The translations under genes were made by a program, and so were the position numbers. This document shows, in pieces, positions 35,839 to 44,119 of a DNA stretch of 64,000 bases (within the stretch, counting starts at the first letter, position 1; each line of letters opens with the position of its first letter). The notes below the pieces were generated by a model that saw only the letters and a program-made list of their open reading frames with translations, was not told where the DNA came from and did no database searches. Origin of the DNA: Oligoflexus sp. Lineage in GTDB: Bacteria > Bdellovibrionota_B > Oligoflexia > Oligoflexales > Oligoflexaceae. The DNA lies in contig JACMOC010000013.1 of NCBI GenBank assembly GCA_014378195.1, forward strand, positions 186,001 through 250,000, given 5' to 3'.

Positions 35839-36325
35839 GGAAGAGATCTTTCGGACACTGGTTCCTGTGCAGACACTTTCACTCATCACACCTGAGCATA
35901 GCTTTGTAAGTCTAGGCTCATGCTTTGCCGATTCTATCGGCTAGCGTCTTTTATCTAATAAATGGCACGGTTTAGTGAATCCCTTTGGAACACTCTTTCA
36001 TCCCTTTGCAATTTTGAATGCTCTCACTGGTCCAGGTCTACTTCACGACGATCTTTTTCTGGATCATCAAGGCCTCGTTCATCATCATTGGTTACCCAAA
36101 ACGTTTTATGGAGAAAGTCGCGAGGCTTTAAGCCTAAAATGGGATCTGCAGCGAAGGGCAATTCAAAATGCTTTGAAGCTCGATAACAGCGTCTTATTTC
36201 TGACCCTTGGAACTTCGTTCTTTTATACTTTTAATGATTACTGAGTCGCCAACTGTCATCAACGCCCGGCAAAATTATTTGAAAAACGTCTGAGTTCAGT
36301 CCAGTCGATGACAGAAGTTTGGACT
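35837..36325 (+). pseudogene. Degraded GSCFA-domain gene
   Basis: In one frame the text reads EEIFRTLVPVQTLSL...SFVSLGSCFADSIG, stop TAG (35942), RLLSNKWHGLVNPFGTLFHP...LFLTLGTSFFYTFNDY, stop TGA (36242), VANCHQRPAKLFEKRLSSVQ. These are the landmarks of the GSCFA family (GSCFA motif, NPFGTLFNP, LTLGT, VANCH) in the right order, interrupted by two in-frame stops. The family is related to SGNH-type hydrolases by some descriptions; function is uncertain. No insertion is seen, only point nonsense changes and a fused 3' end. Confidence 0.75.
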
Positions 36326-36697
36326 AAGACTCTGGCACAGCTTATCATCAAAGAAATCTTGAGTTCTGAGAACATGAGCGTAGATGTCGCAAATAATGGC
36401 CTCGAGGCGATCGAAATGGTCCAGGCTGGGGCTTACGACGTAATTCTGATGGACATGCAAATGCCGATTCTTGATGGCTATTCAGCAACAAAAGAAATCA
36501 GAGCAAAAGGCTTTAAAACTCCCAGACTTGCCCTGACAGCTCATGCCCTTAAAGAGGAAACCAGGAGAATTTTCGACAGTGGAGCTGATGCCCACCTCAC
36601 AAAACCTATAAATGTCGAGCTATTACTTCGGACTATTCGAACATACGCTCAAGCTCACATTTCCAGCGTGGCCTTGAACATTCGCGAAAACGTTTGA
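36326..36697 (+). pseudogene. Truncated receiver domain fused in frame to the GSCFA remnant
   Basis: Directly after GSCFA-like SSVQSMTEVW the frame continues as a receiver domain: LAQLIIKEIL, VDVANNGLEAIEM, phospho-acceptor region VILMDMQMPILDGYSATKEIR (Asp, Met-Pro), LALTAHALKEE and the Lys of HLTKPIN. The first strand with the acidic pair (I-L-V-V-D-D-N) is missing. The type resembles the terminal receiver of hybrid histidine kinases. The frame is open from 36245 to 36697, and ATG 36308 could give a 129-residue product, but it would lack the Mg-binding acidic residues. Confidence 0.7.
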
Positions 36698-36819
36698 TTG
36701 AAAATCAATTTTTTAATGAACAAGAGGATAAACGAAGCTTGGTTGAAAAGGACCTTGTTCTGGCAATTTTAATCAAGGGCGATACATGTCAAAAATACGC
36801 AGTATTTTCAAACAGATAG

Positions 36820-36848
36820 TTGATATTGAAATTAACTCTCAATATAAT
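36820..36848 (+). promoter_or_regulatory. Strong sigma70 promoter of bfd with an internal palindrome
   Basis: -35 TTGATA (36820-36825), 17-bp spacer, perfect -10 TATAAT (36843-36848). Within it ATATTGA (36823-36829) and TCAATAT (36839-36845) are perfect inverted arms 9 bp apart, placed to block the polymerase. A Fur-type site would fit bfd control in general, but the match to the Fur consensus is only partial. Confidence 0.6.
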
Positions 36849-36907
36849 GTATAAAGAAGCCGATAAGAGTCCTGGGTTGTCAGGTAGAACTAGCTAAGGG
36901 AACCTCG

Positions 36908-37087
36908 ATGTATATATGCCTTTGTCATGGCGTCAACAAAAAGGTCGTAGAGAAGCTTCAGGAAACCGGCTGCTGCACGGTGCGTCAAGTTCAAAAGGAA
37001 TGCCAGGCAGGCAGCTCATGTGGAGCGTGCCTACCGGATATCAAAAAACTACTTTCTAAAAACACATCTCAGGAAGGTTCGTCGTGA
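36908..37087 (+). CDS. bfd: Bacterioferritin-associated ferredoxin
   Basis: 59 residues. Four cysteines C4, C6, C38 and C41 (MYICLCHGV ... SSCGACLPDI) give the Bfd [2Fe-2S] fold. Bfd passes electrons to bacterioferritin to release stored iron. Ribosome site AAGGGAA lies 6 nt before the ATG, and the promoter is at 36820-36848. The end overlaps the convergent bfr gene by 19 nt, which pairs the two partners tail to tail. Confidence 0.9.
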   Translation: MYICLCHGVNKKVVEKLQETGCCTVRQVQKECQAGSSCGACLPDIKKLLSKNTSQEGSS

Positions 37088-37548
37088 ACCTGTTGGGCGA
37101 GATAGTTGGCAAACCCGATTTGGTCAATCAGGCTCAATTGGGTTTCGAGCCAATCCACGTGATGTTCTTCATCCTCTAAAATCTTCTCAAACAGTTCGCG
37201 CGTCGTGTGGTCTTTCGCATCGAAAGCCACCTGGATCGCAAGCTTCAATTTCGTCACGGCTTCATATTCCAAAGCCAAATCACTCTCAAACTGCTCTTTA
37301 ACCGTCTCGCCGATGTTGATTTTCAAGAGGCGTTGAACGTTTGGGATGCCTTCGAGAAACAGAACGCGATCCATAAGTTTTTCGGCGTGCTTCATCTCAT
37401 CGATTGACTCGTGATAGACCTTCTTCGCGATTTTCTCGTAGCCCCAGTCTTTACACATGCGCGCGTGCAGAAAGTATTGGTTGATGGCAGTAAGCTCGCC
37501 AGTAAGTATATCGTTTAGTGCCTCGATTATTTTGGGATCACCCTTCAT
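37069..37548 (-). CDS. bfr: Bacterioferritin
   Basis: 159 residues from ATG 37548 (AAGGAG 7 nt upstream; the open frame extends 7 codons more). Four-helix iron-storage shell protein with ferroxidase ligands: Glu in TGELTAINQYF, Glu/His in DEMKHAEKLMDR, Glu in SDLALEYEAV, Glu/His in EDEEHHVDWLETQL. The Met that ligates haem in Bfr is expected near KLMDR. Convergent with bfd. Stores iron and detoxifies peroxide. Confidence 0.94.
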   Translation of the reverse strand: MKGDPKIIEALNDILTGELTAINQYFLHARMCKDWGYEKIAKKVYHESIDEMKHAEKLMDRVLFLEGIPNVQRLLKINIGETVKEQFESDLALEYEAVTKLKLAIQVAFDAKDHTTRELFEKILEDEEHHVDWLETQLSLIDQIGFANYLAQQVHDEPS

Positions 37549-37580
37549 CGTTTTCTCCTTAGACCTCAAATGTTGGGGCT

Positions 37581-37609
37581 ACGATAGCGGACTCGGGAAA
37601 GATTGCCAA
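37581..37609 (-). promoter_or_regulatory. Sigma70-like promoter of bfr
   Basis: Minus strand -35 TTGGCA (37609-37604), 17-bp spacer, -10 TATCGT (37586-37581), about 35 nt before the bfr ATG. Confidence 0.45.
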
Positions 37610-37753
37610 GAAGAGTCCGATATCTCCTCAAAAATCTAATATTTTAGGGCATTTGATATTGATTCTCACAATTTGTGGTGAGGAAAAGACTTGGGGTATT
37701 AAGGCGCTTTGTCTTATGACTAAGAGAGACTTATGCTCTTCAGGAGGCACTTC

Positions 37754-39115
37754 GTGAACAGTACCAATCCCCATAACGGCCAAGTTATCCGAAGCTATAC
37801 AGCTCATAACGGCCAATATATAGAAGAGACCCTCAAAGCCGCACAAAATCGTTTTGAGACATGGAAAGATGTACCCGTCGCAGAAAAGAGCAAACTTCTT
37901 CATGCCATGGCGCAACAGCTGCGGCGAAATAAGCATGAGCTCGCCTTGCTCATGGCCGACGAAATGGGAAAACCCGTAGCGGAAGGTGAAGGCGAAATCG
38001 AAAAATGTGCCACAGCCTGTGAATATTATGCAGATGAAGGCCCTCAGTATCTCAGCCCGGAGATCGTCAAGACGGATGCCAGCAAAAGCTGGATCAGTTA
38101 CGAACCGCTGGGTCCAGTATTGGCCGTCATGCCTTGGAATTTTCCGTTCTGGCAAGTGATCCGTTTCGCAGCTCCCAACTTGCTGGCCGGAAACGTCGGG
38201 ATCCTAAAACACGCATCCAACGTGAGTGGCTGCAGCCTGGCAATCGAAAGCCTTTTTTTGCAGGCCGGATTTCCAAAGCATGTGTTTTCAAGTCTTTTGG
38301 TTTCGGGAAAGGATGTCGAAGCGATCATTGCGCATCCGGTTATCAAAGCAGTTACCATCACTGGCAGCACACCGGCGGGTAAATCTGTGGCAAGCACCGC
38401 GGGGAAATATCTCAAAAAATGTGTCCTGGAGCTGGGCGGTAGCGACGCTTATGTGGTTCTCGCTGATGCTGACATTAAAAAAGCTGCCCAGATCTGTACG
38501 CAAAGCCGTTTGCTCAACGGCGGACAGAGCTGCATCGCTGCGAAGCGTTTTATCGTCGATAAAAAGGTGAGAAAGGAATTTGAGCATGAGATGCTGGAGG
38601 CCTTTAAAAAAGTGAAATGGGGCGATCCTCGTGATCCCCAGAATACTATGGGACCCCAGGCCAGGGTCGATCTCAGAGATCAGCTCCACGAGCAGGTTCT
38701 CAAAAGCGTCAAACTTGGAGCAGAGATTTTGTTCGGAGGAACCGTGGATACAAAATCTCCGGGAGCTTATTATCCGCCCACTATCCTTACGCAGGTCAAA
38801 CCCGGGTTGCCGGCCTTTGATGAAGAGCTATTTGGACCTGTTGCCGCGATTATCGAGGCCGAAGATGAAAACGATGCCATCCGTCTCGCCAATCAGTCTG
38901 TCTTTGGTCTGGGTGCGGCCTTGTTTACAAAGGATATTTCGAAGGCTGAGAGACTGGCGTCCCAAGTCCAGGCAGGATCGGTCTTTATCAACGCTCTTGT
39001 TAAGTCCGATGCACGGCTTCCTTTCGGTGGGATCAAAGAATCAGGGCATGGCCGGGAGCTTTCCTATTACGGTCTCAGAGAATTTCTAAATATCAAAACA
39101 ATCTACCGAGCCTGA
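37754..39115 (+). CDS. Aldehyde dehydrogenase, succinate-semialdehyde dehydrogenase type
   Basis: 453 residues from GTG 37754, chosen because AGGAGG (37742-37747) is 6 nt upstream; an ATG at 37733 lies before that site. Catalytic Cys260 in NGGQSCIAAKRF, general-base Glu226 in LELGGSD, the Asn in MPWNFPFWQ, and TITGSTPAGK for the nucleotide. Closest by feel to the short NAD(P)-dependent succinate-semialdehyde dehydrogenases (GabD/Sad), ending in the 4-aminobutyrate route to succinate. Substrate not provable from sequence. Convergent with the lipoprotein pair, sharing a terminator. Confidence 0.88.
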   Translation: MNSTNPHNGQVIRSYTAHNGQYIEETLKAAQNRFETWKDVPVAEKSKLLHAMAQQLRRNKHELALLMADEMGKPVAEGEGEIEKCATACEYYADEGPQYLSPEIVKTDASKSWISYEPLGPVLAVMPWNFPFWQVIRFAAPNLLAGNVGILKHASNVSGCSLAIESLFLQAGFPKHVFSSLLVSGKDVEAIIAHPVIKAVTITGSTPAGKSVASTAGKYLKKCVLELGGSDAYVVLADADIKKAAQICTQSRLLNGGQSCIAAKRFIVDKKVRKEFEHEMLEAFKKVKWGDPRDPQNTMGPQARVDLRDQLHEQVLKSVKLGAEILFGGTVDTKSPGAYYPPTILTQVKPGLPAFDEELFGPVAAIIEAEDENDAIRLANQSVFGLGAALFTKDISKAERLASQVQAGSVFINALVKSDARLPFGGIKESGHGRELSYYGLREFLNIKTIYRA

Positions 39116-39136
39116 ATCTCTCTCGGCTCCAAAGCC

Positions 39137-39176
39137 AAAAAGCCTATCAAACCCTGTGGGGCCTGATAGGCTTTGC
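39137..39176. terminator. Bidirectional terminator
   Basis: AGCCTATCA (39141-39149) pairs with TGATAGGCT (39164-39172). Plus-strand exit CTTTGCTTAT, minus-strand exit TTTTGGCTTT. It separates the convergent aldehyde dehydrogenase and lipoprotein genes. Confidence 0.65.
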
Positions 39177-39193
39177 TTATAGGACTCTAAGGC

Positions 39194-40267
39194 CTATTTG
39201 ATGCCGAGGGCGCGCGCAGCGAAGATAGCGCTGATCATGTTAAGGTATTGCTGCGATTGAGCAACTGTGGCTTTTTCGCCGTAACCGTGGAGACCATGTT
39301 TGCCGCTATCGTCTTTATAGTTCTGGCAGTTCGAAACACATTTTTGGATGATGTTGTCAATCTGTGGAACGTTACCGTAAGCCGAGTAATCAACTTCGAT
39401 GTCGAGCTTTGGATCGGCATATTTGGTGTCTGGGAAGACTTCAAAGAAGATCTTGCCTGATTCACGAGCGCGGATACGGTAGTCATATTTGATGTTGTGG
39501 AATTGAAAGTTGTTAACTTTTTTACCGCGGGCAACATCATCAGCCAAACCCATAAGACGAGCTTCGTTGTCGAAGTTCAAAGCGATTGTTTCGTTGATCG
39601 TATCGAGGTTCTGCAAAGCAACATCGGAACGAGCGATGTCCGAGCAGAGTTGCAAGAGGTCATTCACAGCCATATTCGTTTTGAGGCGGTAGAATCCGCG
39701 GCTCATGACGTAATCGGTTGAAGCCGACATCTTGATGTTTGTCTCTTTGTTAAGGCTCAAACCAAGACCAACGAAGTTGATGGCGCCACCTTGAGTTTTG
39801 GCGTAACTTGCGCCTTCAGTGATGACTTTTTGAGCCTTACAGTTGACGAGACGATCAGCGGCGACGGTATTTGCGTCAACGAAGAGGCCTTGGCCGTCGC
39901 CTGTGCCGGCAACGTCTTTCTCACGAACAAGTTGAATTTCGTTGAGGAGTTTACGCTCATATAGATTTTTGATTTCGATCGTTGGACCAAGGCGGAGGAG
40001 TGTTACGCCGCCGATGGATAGAACCGGATTAACTTTGGCGCCGACTTCGACGGTATCAACTTTGGTTTTGGTCGCTTTCAGCGAGTCGCCGATACCAGCG
40101 TCAAAGACAAAGAATATTTCTTTCGTTAAATCAACCGAATAGCTCCATTTTTCTTCGATGCTTTGGCTGACCGAAGCGTCCAGTTTGGAAGTTCCGGCTG
40201 TTTTACAAGCCGTTGAGAGCCCGAGTAGAGATACAAGTGTTACGATATAAGGAAGCTTACGTGACAT
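39194..40267 (-). CDS. Lipoprotein, tandem paralogue A (unknown family)
   Basis: 357 residues with a signal peptide and lipobox LSTAC. It is clearly related along its whole length to the next gene: shared blocks include QSIEEKWS, LNCKAQKVI (here VNCKAQKVI), GLGLS, STDYVM-RG-Y, DIA-SD-ALQN-D-IN, GKKVNNFQ, YADPKL and QKCVSNCQNY...GKHGLH-YG-KAT. Predicted as a mainly beta protein anchored in an outer or inner membrane leaflet. The pattern CVSNC plus NC suggests disulfides. No known domain. ATG 40267 follows AGGAGC. Confidence 0.85.
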   Translation of the reverse strand: MSRKLPYIVTLVSLLGLSTACKTAGTSKLDASVSQSIEEKWSYSVDLTKEIFFVFDAGIGDSLKATKTKVDTVEVGAKVNPVLSIGGVTLLRLGPTIEIKNLYERKLLNEIQLVREKDVAGTGDGQGLFVDANTVAADRLVNCKAQKVITEGASYAKTQGGAINFVGLGLSLNKETNIKMSASTDYVMSRGFYRLKTNMAVNDLLQLCSDIARSDVALQNLDTINETIALNFDNEARLMGLADDVARGKKVNNFQFHNIKYDYRIRARESGKIFFEVFPDTKYADPKLDIEVDYSAYGNVPQIDNIIQKCVSNCQNYKDDSGKHGLHGYGEKATVAQSQQYLNMISAIFAARALGIK

Positions 40268-40337
40268 TCAAATGCTCCTGCTACTGTGTTTGAAGGGGCT
40301 CAAAATTTGATCCTTAAGCCCCGGTCGAGAAAAAGAT

Positions 40338-41402
40338 TTATTTGCTACCAAGAACCGCTGCTGCAAAGATCGTTGAAATGACTTTGATCGAACTTTCTGC
40401 CTCAGCCTTGGTGGCTTTATCACCGTAAGAATGCAGTCCGTGTTTGCCATTCTGATCGATATAGTTCTGGCAGTTCGAAACACACTTTTGACTAACGTCC
40501 TCTATAACTGCTCGCTGTCCATCCATCTGATACTTGACAGTGGACTCTAACTTAGGATCTGCGTAGCCTGTGTCCGGATAGATGGTGAACACAACCTGAT
40601 TGTTATCCTTCGTCTTCCTCTGAAAATCATATTTGATGTGCTTATACTGGAAGTTGTTTACTTTCTTGCCAGCGGCGACATCTTTTGCGAGTTTCTCCAG
40701 GTTATTAGCGCCGCTAAAGTTCAACTGAATCACATCATTGATATGATCGACATTCTGCAGGGCAATGTCTGACTTGCCTATATCTTGACACAATTCAAAG
40801 ATTTGAGAAAGTTTAACAGAAGTTTTTGTGGTGTAATAGCCTCTGTTCATCACATAGTCAGTGGAAGCAGCGAGTTTCTGCCCCGTGCTTGCGTTTGCCG
40901 AGATGCCCATTCCGATGAAAGAGATGCCGGCATTGGCGTTCACGCCCATGTTAGAAGATTCGGAGATCACTTTCTGAGCCTTGCAGTTGAGGATAACGCC
41001 TGGGTTGACCGTCACGGCATCTTGGAACACGCCGTCGCCTGATTGGGTTCCTCTCTCGTCTTTGACTCGACCAATCACGGCTTCCGTAAGGACTTTCCTT
41101 TCAAATAGCTCGCCAAACTCCATTCCACCTCCGACCGTAAAGGTCACGTAGTCTGTGAACGAAAATTCAGCGTTTACCTTGGAGCCGATCGACATGGTGT
41201 CGACGCGGGATTTGGTGGCAGTAAGGTTGTCAGCCATGTGAGGGAGAGTAATCTCCCTGCTGAGGTCAAAGGCTCCTGACCATTTGTCTTCGATGCTTTG
41301 GAATACTGAGGACTGGACTTCGGAATTTGAGCTAGTGCCGCAACTTGCGAGCAGACTGCTTGTTCCCAATAGTCCGATAAAGAGGAGCTTAGTGTTTGTC
41401 AT
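40338..41402 (-). CDS. Lipoprotein, tandem paralogue B (unknown family)
   Basis: 354 residues from ATG 41402 (AAGGAAG 7 nt upstream). Lipobox LLASC. Paralogue of the downstream gene with the same conserved blocks and the same C-terminal QKCVSNCQNY-GKHGLHSYG-KAT motif, but the N-terminal 130 residues are more diverged. 70 nt separate the two genes with no terminator, so they are co-transcribed. A tandem 12-bp repeat lies about 95-127 bp upstream. Family unknown to me. Confidence 0.85.
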   Translation of the reverse strand: MTNTKLLFIGLLGTSSLLASCGTSSNSEVQSSVFQSIEDKWSGAFDLSREITLPHMADNLTATKSRVDTMSIGSKVNAEFSFTDYVTFTVGGGMEFGELFERKVLTEAVIGRVKDERGTQSGDGVFQDAVTVNPGVILNCKAQKVISESSNMGVNANAGISFIGMGISANASTGQKLAASTDYVMNRGYYTTKTSVKLSQIFELCQDIGKSDIALQNVDHINDVIQLNFSGANNLEKLAKDVAAGKKVNNFQYKHIKYDFQRKTKDNNQVVFTIYPDTGYADPKLESTVKYQMDGQRAVIEDVSQKCVSNCQNYIDQNGKHGLHSYGDKATKAEAESSIKVISTIFAAAVLGSK

Positions 41403-41496
41403 AGGGACTTCCTTTTTTATTGGTCTGACCGGCTCAGACTGCAATGCTTTTATTCGATGTAAGAGATGATGCAAGTTTATGGCACACTTTAACCTA

Positions 41497-41529
41497 TTGA
41501 AATTATTGAATAGGGCGTTGAAATTATTG
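41497..41529. repeat. Tandem 12-bp direct repeat, 21-bp period
   Basis: TTGAAATTATTG occurs at 41497-41508 and again at 41518-41529. The 21-bp period places both on one face of the helix, a common layout of regulator sites. It is upstream of the paralogous lipoprotein genes (minus) and downstream of lipoprotein C. Confidence 0.5.
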
Positions 41530-41591
41530 CCTTTAAATTAGACGGTGACTGTTTGCCTGACAGTTGGTGTTGGGATCGATAACATTTGAGA

Positions 41592-41623
41592 ATAAAAAAG
41601 GCCCTTGCCGTGAGGCGAGGGCC
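41592..41623 (-). terminator. Terminator of lipoprotein C
   Basis: GGCCCTTGCC...GGCGAGGGCC hairpin (about 41600-41623) with a GTGA loop, followed on the minus strand by TTTTTTATT. Confidence 0.75.
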
Positions 41624-41649
41624 GGTGCTTTACGAGTCATAGGCTGCGT

Positions 41650-42318
41650 TCAGTGAGCCGTGACAATGACATCCTGCTGAACAGGGGCTGCATCACCGAT
41701 TTTTAGATAGGTTTGTGCCAACGGATCATTTGGATGCTCAGTCGAAAGCTGAGCATTCGTAAGCGTTATTTCGAGCAACACTTTGTCGACGTTACTCGCA
41801 AAACTCAAGCTTTTGGTGACGAAGTGAGAATAACCAATGCCGACATTTCCAAAAAGATCACTGCCGTCGACCTGTGAAAGACGCCCGGAGGTTGTTGCTT
41901 TTTTGCTGGTTGTATCTAAGATTGCGTAGGCCGCTGAAGCGAAATCTCCGCCCATTTTCAGGTTCAGGTCAAAGGCTACGGGTTGGTTGTTAAAAGGAAC
42001 CACACTTCCGTCTTTACAGCTAACGATAGAGAGTTCGTAGTCAACAACTTGGCTCTTCGCCGACAGGTCGATCCCGGTGGAAAGAAGCTTAACTGTGGTG
42101 ATGTTCGTGTCTGTGGATTTACAGGCGCTTACTGGAGCGTTCGACGCGGTTCCTATTGCAGTTGTAGCTGGAATTGGGGTGGCTGGGTCCGCTTTTGTTG
42201 TTGCGTCGGCCGTCGCCGGTACTGCAGTTTGAGCCGTGTTGGCCTTAAACGTGCTTTTTGTGCCACAGGCCAAAGCTAAAAATATAGGACAGGCAAGTGC
42301 AAGGTTTTGGATGTTCAT
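41650..42318 (-). CDS. Small lipoprotein of unknown function
   Basis: 222 residues from ATG 42318 (GAGGGAGA upstream); the frame is open 39 codons further but those lack a signal peptide. Lipobox LALAC. A Thr/Ala/Pro-rich linker (about 20-65) leads to a beta-rich domain with two cysteines. No domain recognised. Same strand as the lipoprotein pair but with its own terminator. Confidence 0.75.
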   Translation of the reverse strand: MNIQNLALACPIFLALACGTKSTFKANTAQTAVPATADATTKADPATPIPATTAIGTASNAPVSACKSTDTNITTVKLLSTGIDLSAKSQVVDYELSIVSCKDGSVVPFNNQPVAFDLNLKMGGDFASAAYAILDTTSKKATTSGRLSQVDGSDLFGNVGIGYSHFVTKSLSFASNVDKVLLEITLTNAQLSTEHPNDPLAQTYLKIGDAAPVQQDVIVTAH

Positions 42319-42466
42319 GAACAAAATCTCCCTCAGTTTTTTCTCTTGTAGGGAGGAGTCAAGCAAGGGTTGAGCCAAATTAAAAGCCGATAAAAAATCC
42401 TTATAATCAGAGATATTAAGAATTTTACAACACATTGTTAAGTGGTCAAAGCTTTGACACCGACTG

Positions 42467-43084
42467 TCACTTTGACGATTTTTCCGACCAGTAAAGGGCC
42501 CCGCGGAGGATGATCTTCACTTCCTCCACCAAACGCAAAGCGAGGCTTTCCTGCTTGTGTTTGGGTAGATCAAGGGCTTCCGCCCCCACCGTGAATACCA
42601 CGGCGACGATCGCTTCGGCCGCGTACGGAATCGAGGCGATAGGGTGGCCTGTCTTGCGAGCTGAGGTCTCGAGGTCCTCGGTGACCTCGGTTACGAACTG
42701 GTCGATTTCCGCGTGAATCGCCCTCCGAAAAGTCGTGCTTGCCCCCTGGCGTTCGCCGAGGAAAATACGAAAAAGATTTTTATTCTCATTCACATATTCT
42801 AAAAAAACATCAATCGAGGCCTTGGCAGCACTCTGGTTCTCACCCGTGCGAATGCGAGCCTCACGCAGGAGCCGCCGCAAACTCAAGCCGACTTCATCAA
42901 GGAGTGAGAGGCCAAGATCGTCCATATCCCGAAAATGCCCGTAAAACGCTGCAGGTGATAACCCGGCAGCGAGCGTAACCTCTCTAAGACTAAGTGTCGA
43001 AAACCCTTTGGCCGCGCTCAATTCCAGGGCTGCATCAATCAGACGACGACGGTTTTGCTGTTTCATAGAGGAGCGGGTGGTCAT
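42467..43084 (-). CDS. TetR-family repressor, FabR-like
   Basis: 205 residues from ATG 43084 (a TTG one codon upstream is also possible). The N-terminal HTH contains LSLREVTLAAGLSPAAFYGHFRDMDDLGLSL, close to FabR of E. coli, and the ligand domain keeps the FabR-like stretches VFLEYVNENKNLFRIFLGER and FTVGAEALD. FabR/DesT proteins sense the saturated/unsaturated acyl-thioester ratio and repress unsaturated fatty acid genes. A desaturase gene is divergent next to it with a palindrome between, matching that model. Confidence 0.82.
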   Translation of the reverse strand: MTTRSSMKQQNRRRLIDAALELSAAKGFSTLSLREVTLAAGLSPAAFYGHFRDMDDLGLSLLDEVGLSLRRLLREARIRTGENQSAAKASIDVFLEYVNENKNLFRIFLGERQGASTTFRRAIHAEIDQFVTEVTEDLETSARKTGHPIASIPYAAEAIVAVVFTVGAEALDLPKHKQESLALRLVEEVKIILRGALYWSEKSSK

Positions 43085-43169
43085 CAATGGCTGTCCTTTT
43101 CAGTATACAGTCCTTGTAGTTATTTTGAGGCATTAAAGCCAGCAAAAATACCACATTTCAAAATTCGCC

Positions 43170-43200
43170 TTGTAGGTTCACTAAACAGGTGTATAGTGAA
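43170..43200 (+). promoter_or_regulatory. Desaturase promoter with overlapping palindromic operator
   Basis: -35 TTGTAG (43170-43175), 16-bp spacer, -10 TATAGT (43192-43197). Inverted arms TTCACTA (43177-43183) and TAGTGAA (43194-43200), 10 bp apart, cover the spacer and -10. Most likely the binding site of the FabR-like repressor. Confidence 0.6.
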
Positions 43201-43248
43201 AAAGTCAACGCTCCCAAAGCCTTTTGACAGCCCAATCCGAGGTATCCA

Positions 43249-44022
43249 ATGTCGACTCTCTGGCTTGTTTTTGCAGTGTTTATGGCAGGTTATCTTATAA
43301 ATATTTTTTATATAACCGTTTTATACCATCGTGGTCTTACCCATCGGGCCATCGAGCTAAGTCCAGGCTTAGAAAAATGTCTAGCCTATACTGGCAATTG
43401 GCTTACTGGAATCGACCCCAAAGCCTGGGCTTGCATGCACCGCCTTCACCATATCCATTCCGACACCGACCTCGATCCGCATAGCCCTGTCCATTACGGC
43501 GTCTTCGGCGTCATGCTCGGGCAGCTTCGATCTTACGAAAAAATTCTGGGTCAGCTGATCCGAGGCAATCCGGAATACACAGAAATCGTCTCTGACATCA
43601 AATTTGATGTGAATATACTCAACCGCAAGAAAATCTGGATCATACCGTATCTCGTCCATATCGCACTCGCTTACGGAATCGGGCATTACTTCGGAAGCGT
43701 TTGGGTCGGCATCGCCTATTTCCTCGGGATCATGAGTCATCCGATACAAGGCTGGATGGTGAATTCTATTGCCCATCACTCCGGCTACCGCAATTTTAAT
43801 AGCGCTGACAACTCAAAAAATAACGTGGTTGTCGCTGTACTAGCTTTTGGCGAAGGTTTTCAAAACAATCACCATTCGCGTCCGGCCAGCGCAAACTTCG
43901 CTTATAAGGCTGGCGAGATTGATCTTGGCTATGGTCTGTGCCTGGTGGCCGAAAAATTTGGAGTTCTAAAAATCCCGAGAGGGGTTGGCGTTCAAGAGAC
44001 AGAGCTCAACGCGACCTACTAA
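43249..44022 (+). CDS. Membrane fatty-acid desaturase (acyl-lipid or acyl-CoA type)
   Basis: 257 residues, four to five membrane helices. Three histidine boxes typical of membrane di-iron desaturases: HRGLTH (about 28-33), HRLHH (64-68) and NNHHS (about 205-209), with an extra IAHHSG near 175. It introduces a double bond into fatty acyl chains under oxygen, to adjust membrane fluidity. Controlled, by inference, by the divergent FabR-like repressor. Short for the family but complete: all three boxes are present. Confidence 0.9.
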   Translation: MSTLWLVFAVFMAGYLINIFYITVLYHRGLTHRAIELSPGLEKCLAYTGNWLTGIDPKAWACMHRLHHIHSDTDLDPHSPVHYGVFGVMLGQLRSYEKILGQLIRGNPEYTEIVSDIKFDVNILNRKKIWIIPYLVHIALAYGIGHYFGSVWVGIAYFLGIMSHPIQGWMVNSIAHHSGYRNFNSADNSKNNVVVAVLAFGEGFQNNHHSRPASANFAYKAGEIDLGYGLCLVAEKFGVLKIPRGVGVQETELNATY

Positions 44023-44066
44023 TCGTTCATAGCGATGCAACCGCTTCCACGTCTTCAATCGATATT

Positions 44067-44104
44067 AAAAGGCGATCTTGGGATTCCCAGGGTCGCCTGA
44101 TTTC
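44067..44104. terminator. Terminator between desaturase and DUF1592 gene
   Basis: AGGCGA (44070-44075) pairs with TCGCCT (44093-44098), with an inner TTGGG-ATT-CCCAG stem. Minus-strand exit TTTTAAT; plus-strand exit GATTTCTG. Serves the convergent genes, better on the minus strand. Confidence 0.5.
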
Positions 44105-44119
44105 TGTAGCGAAGAATTT

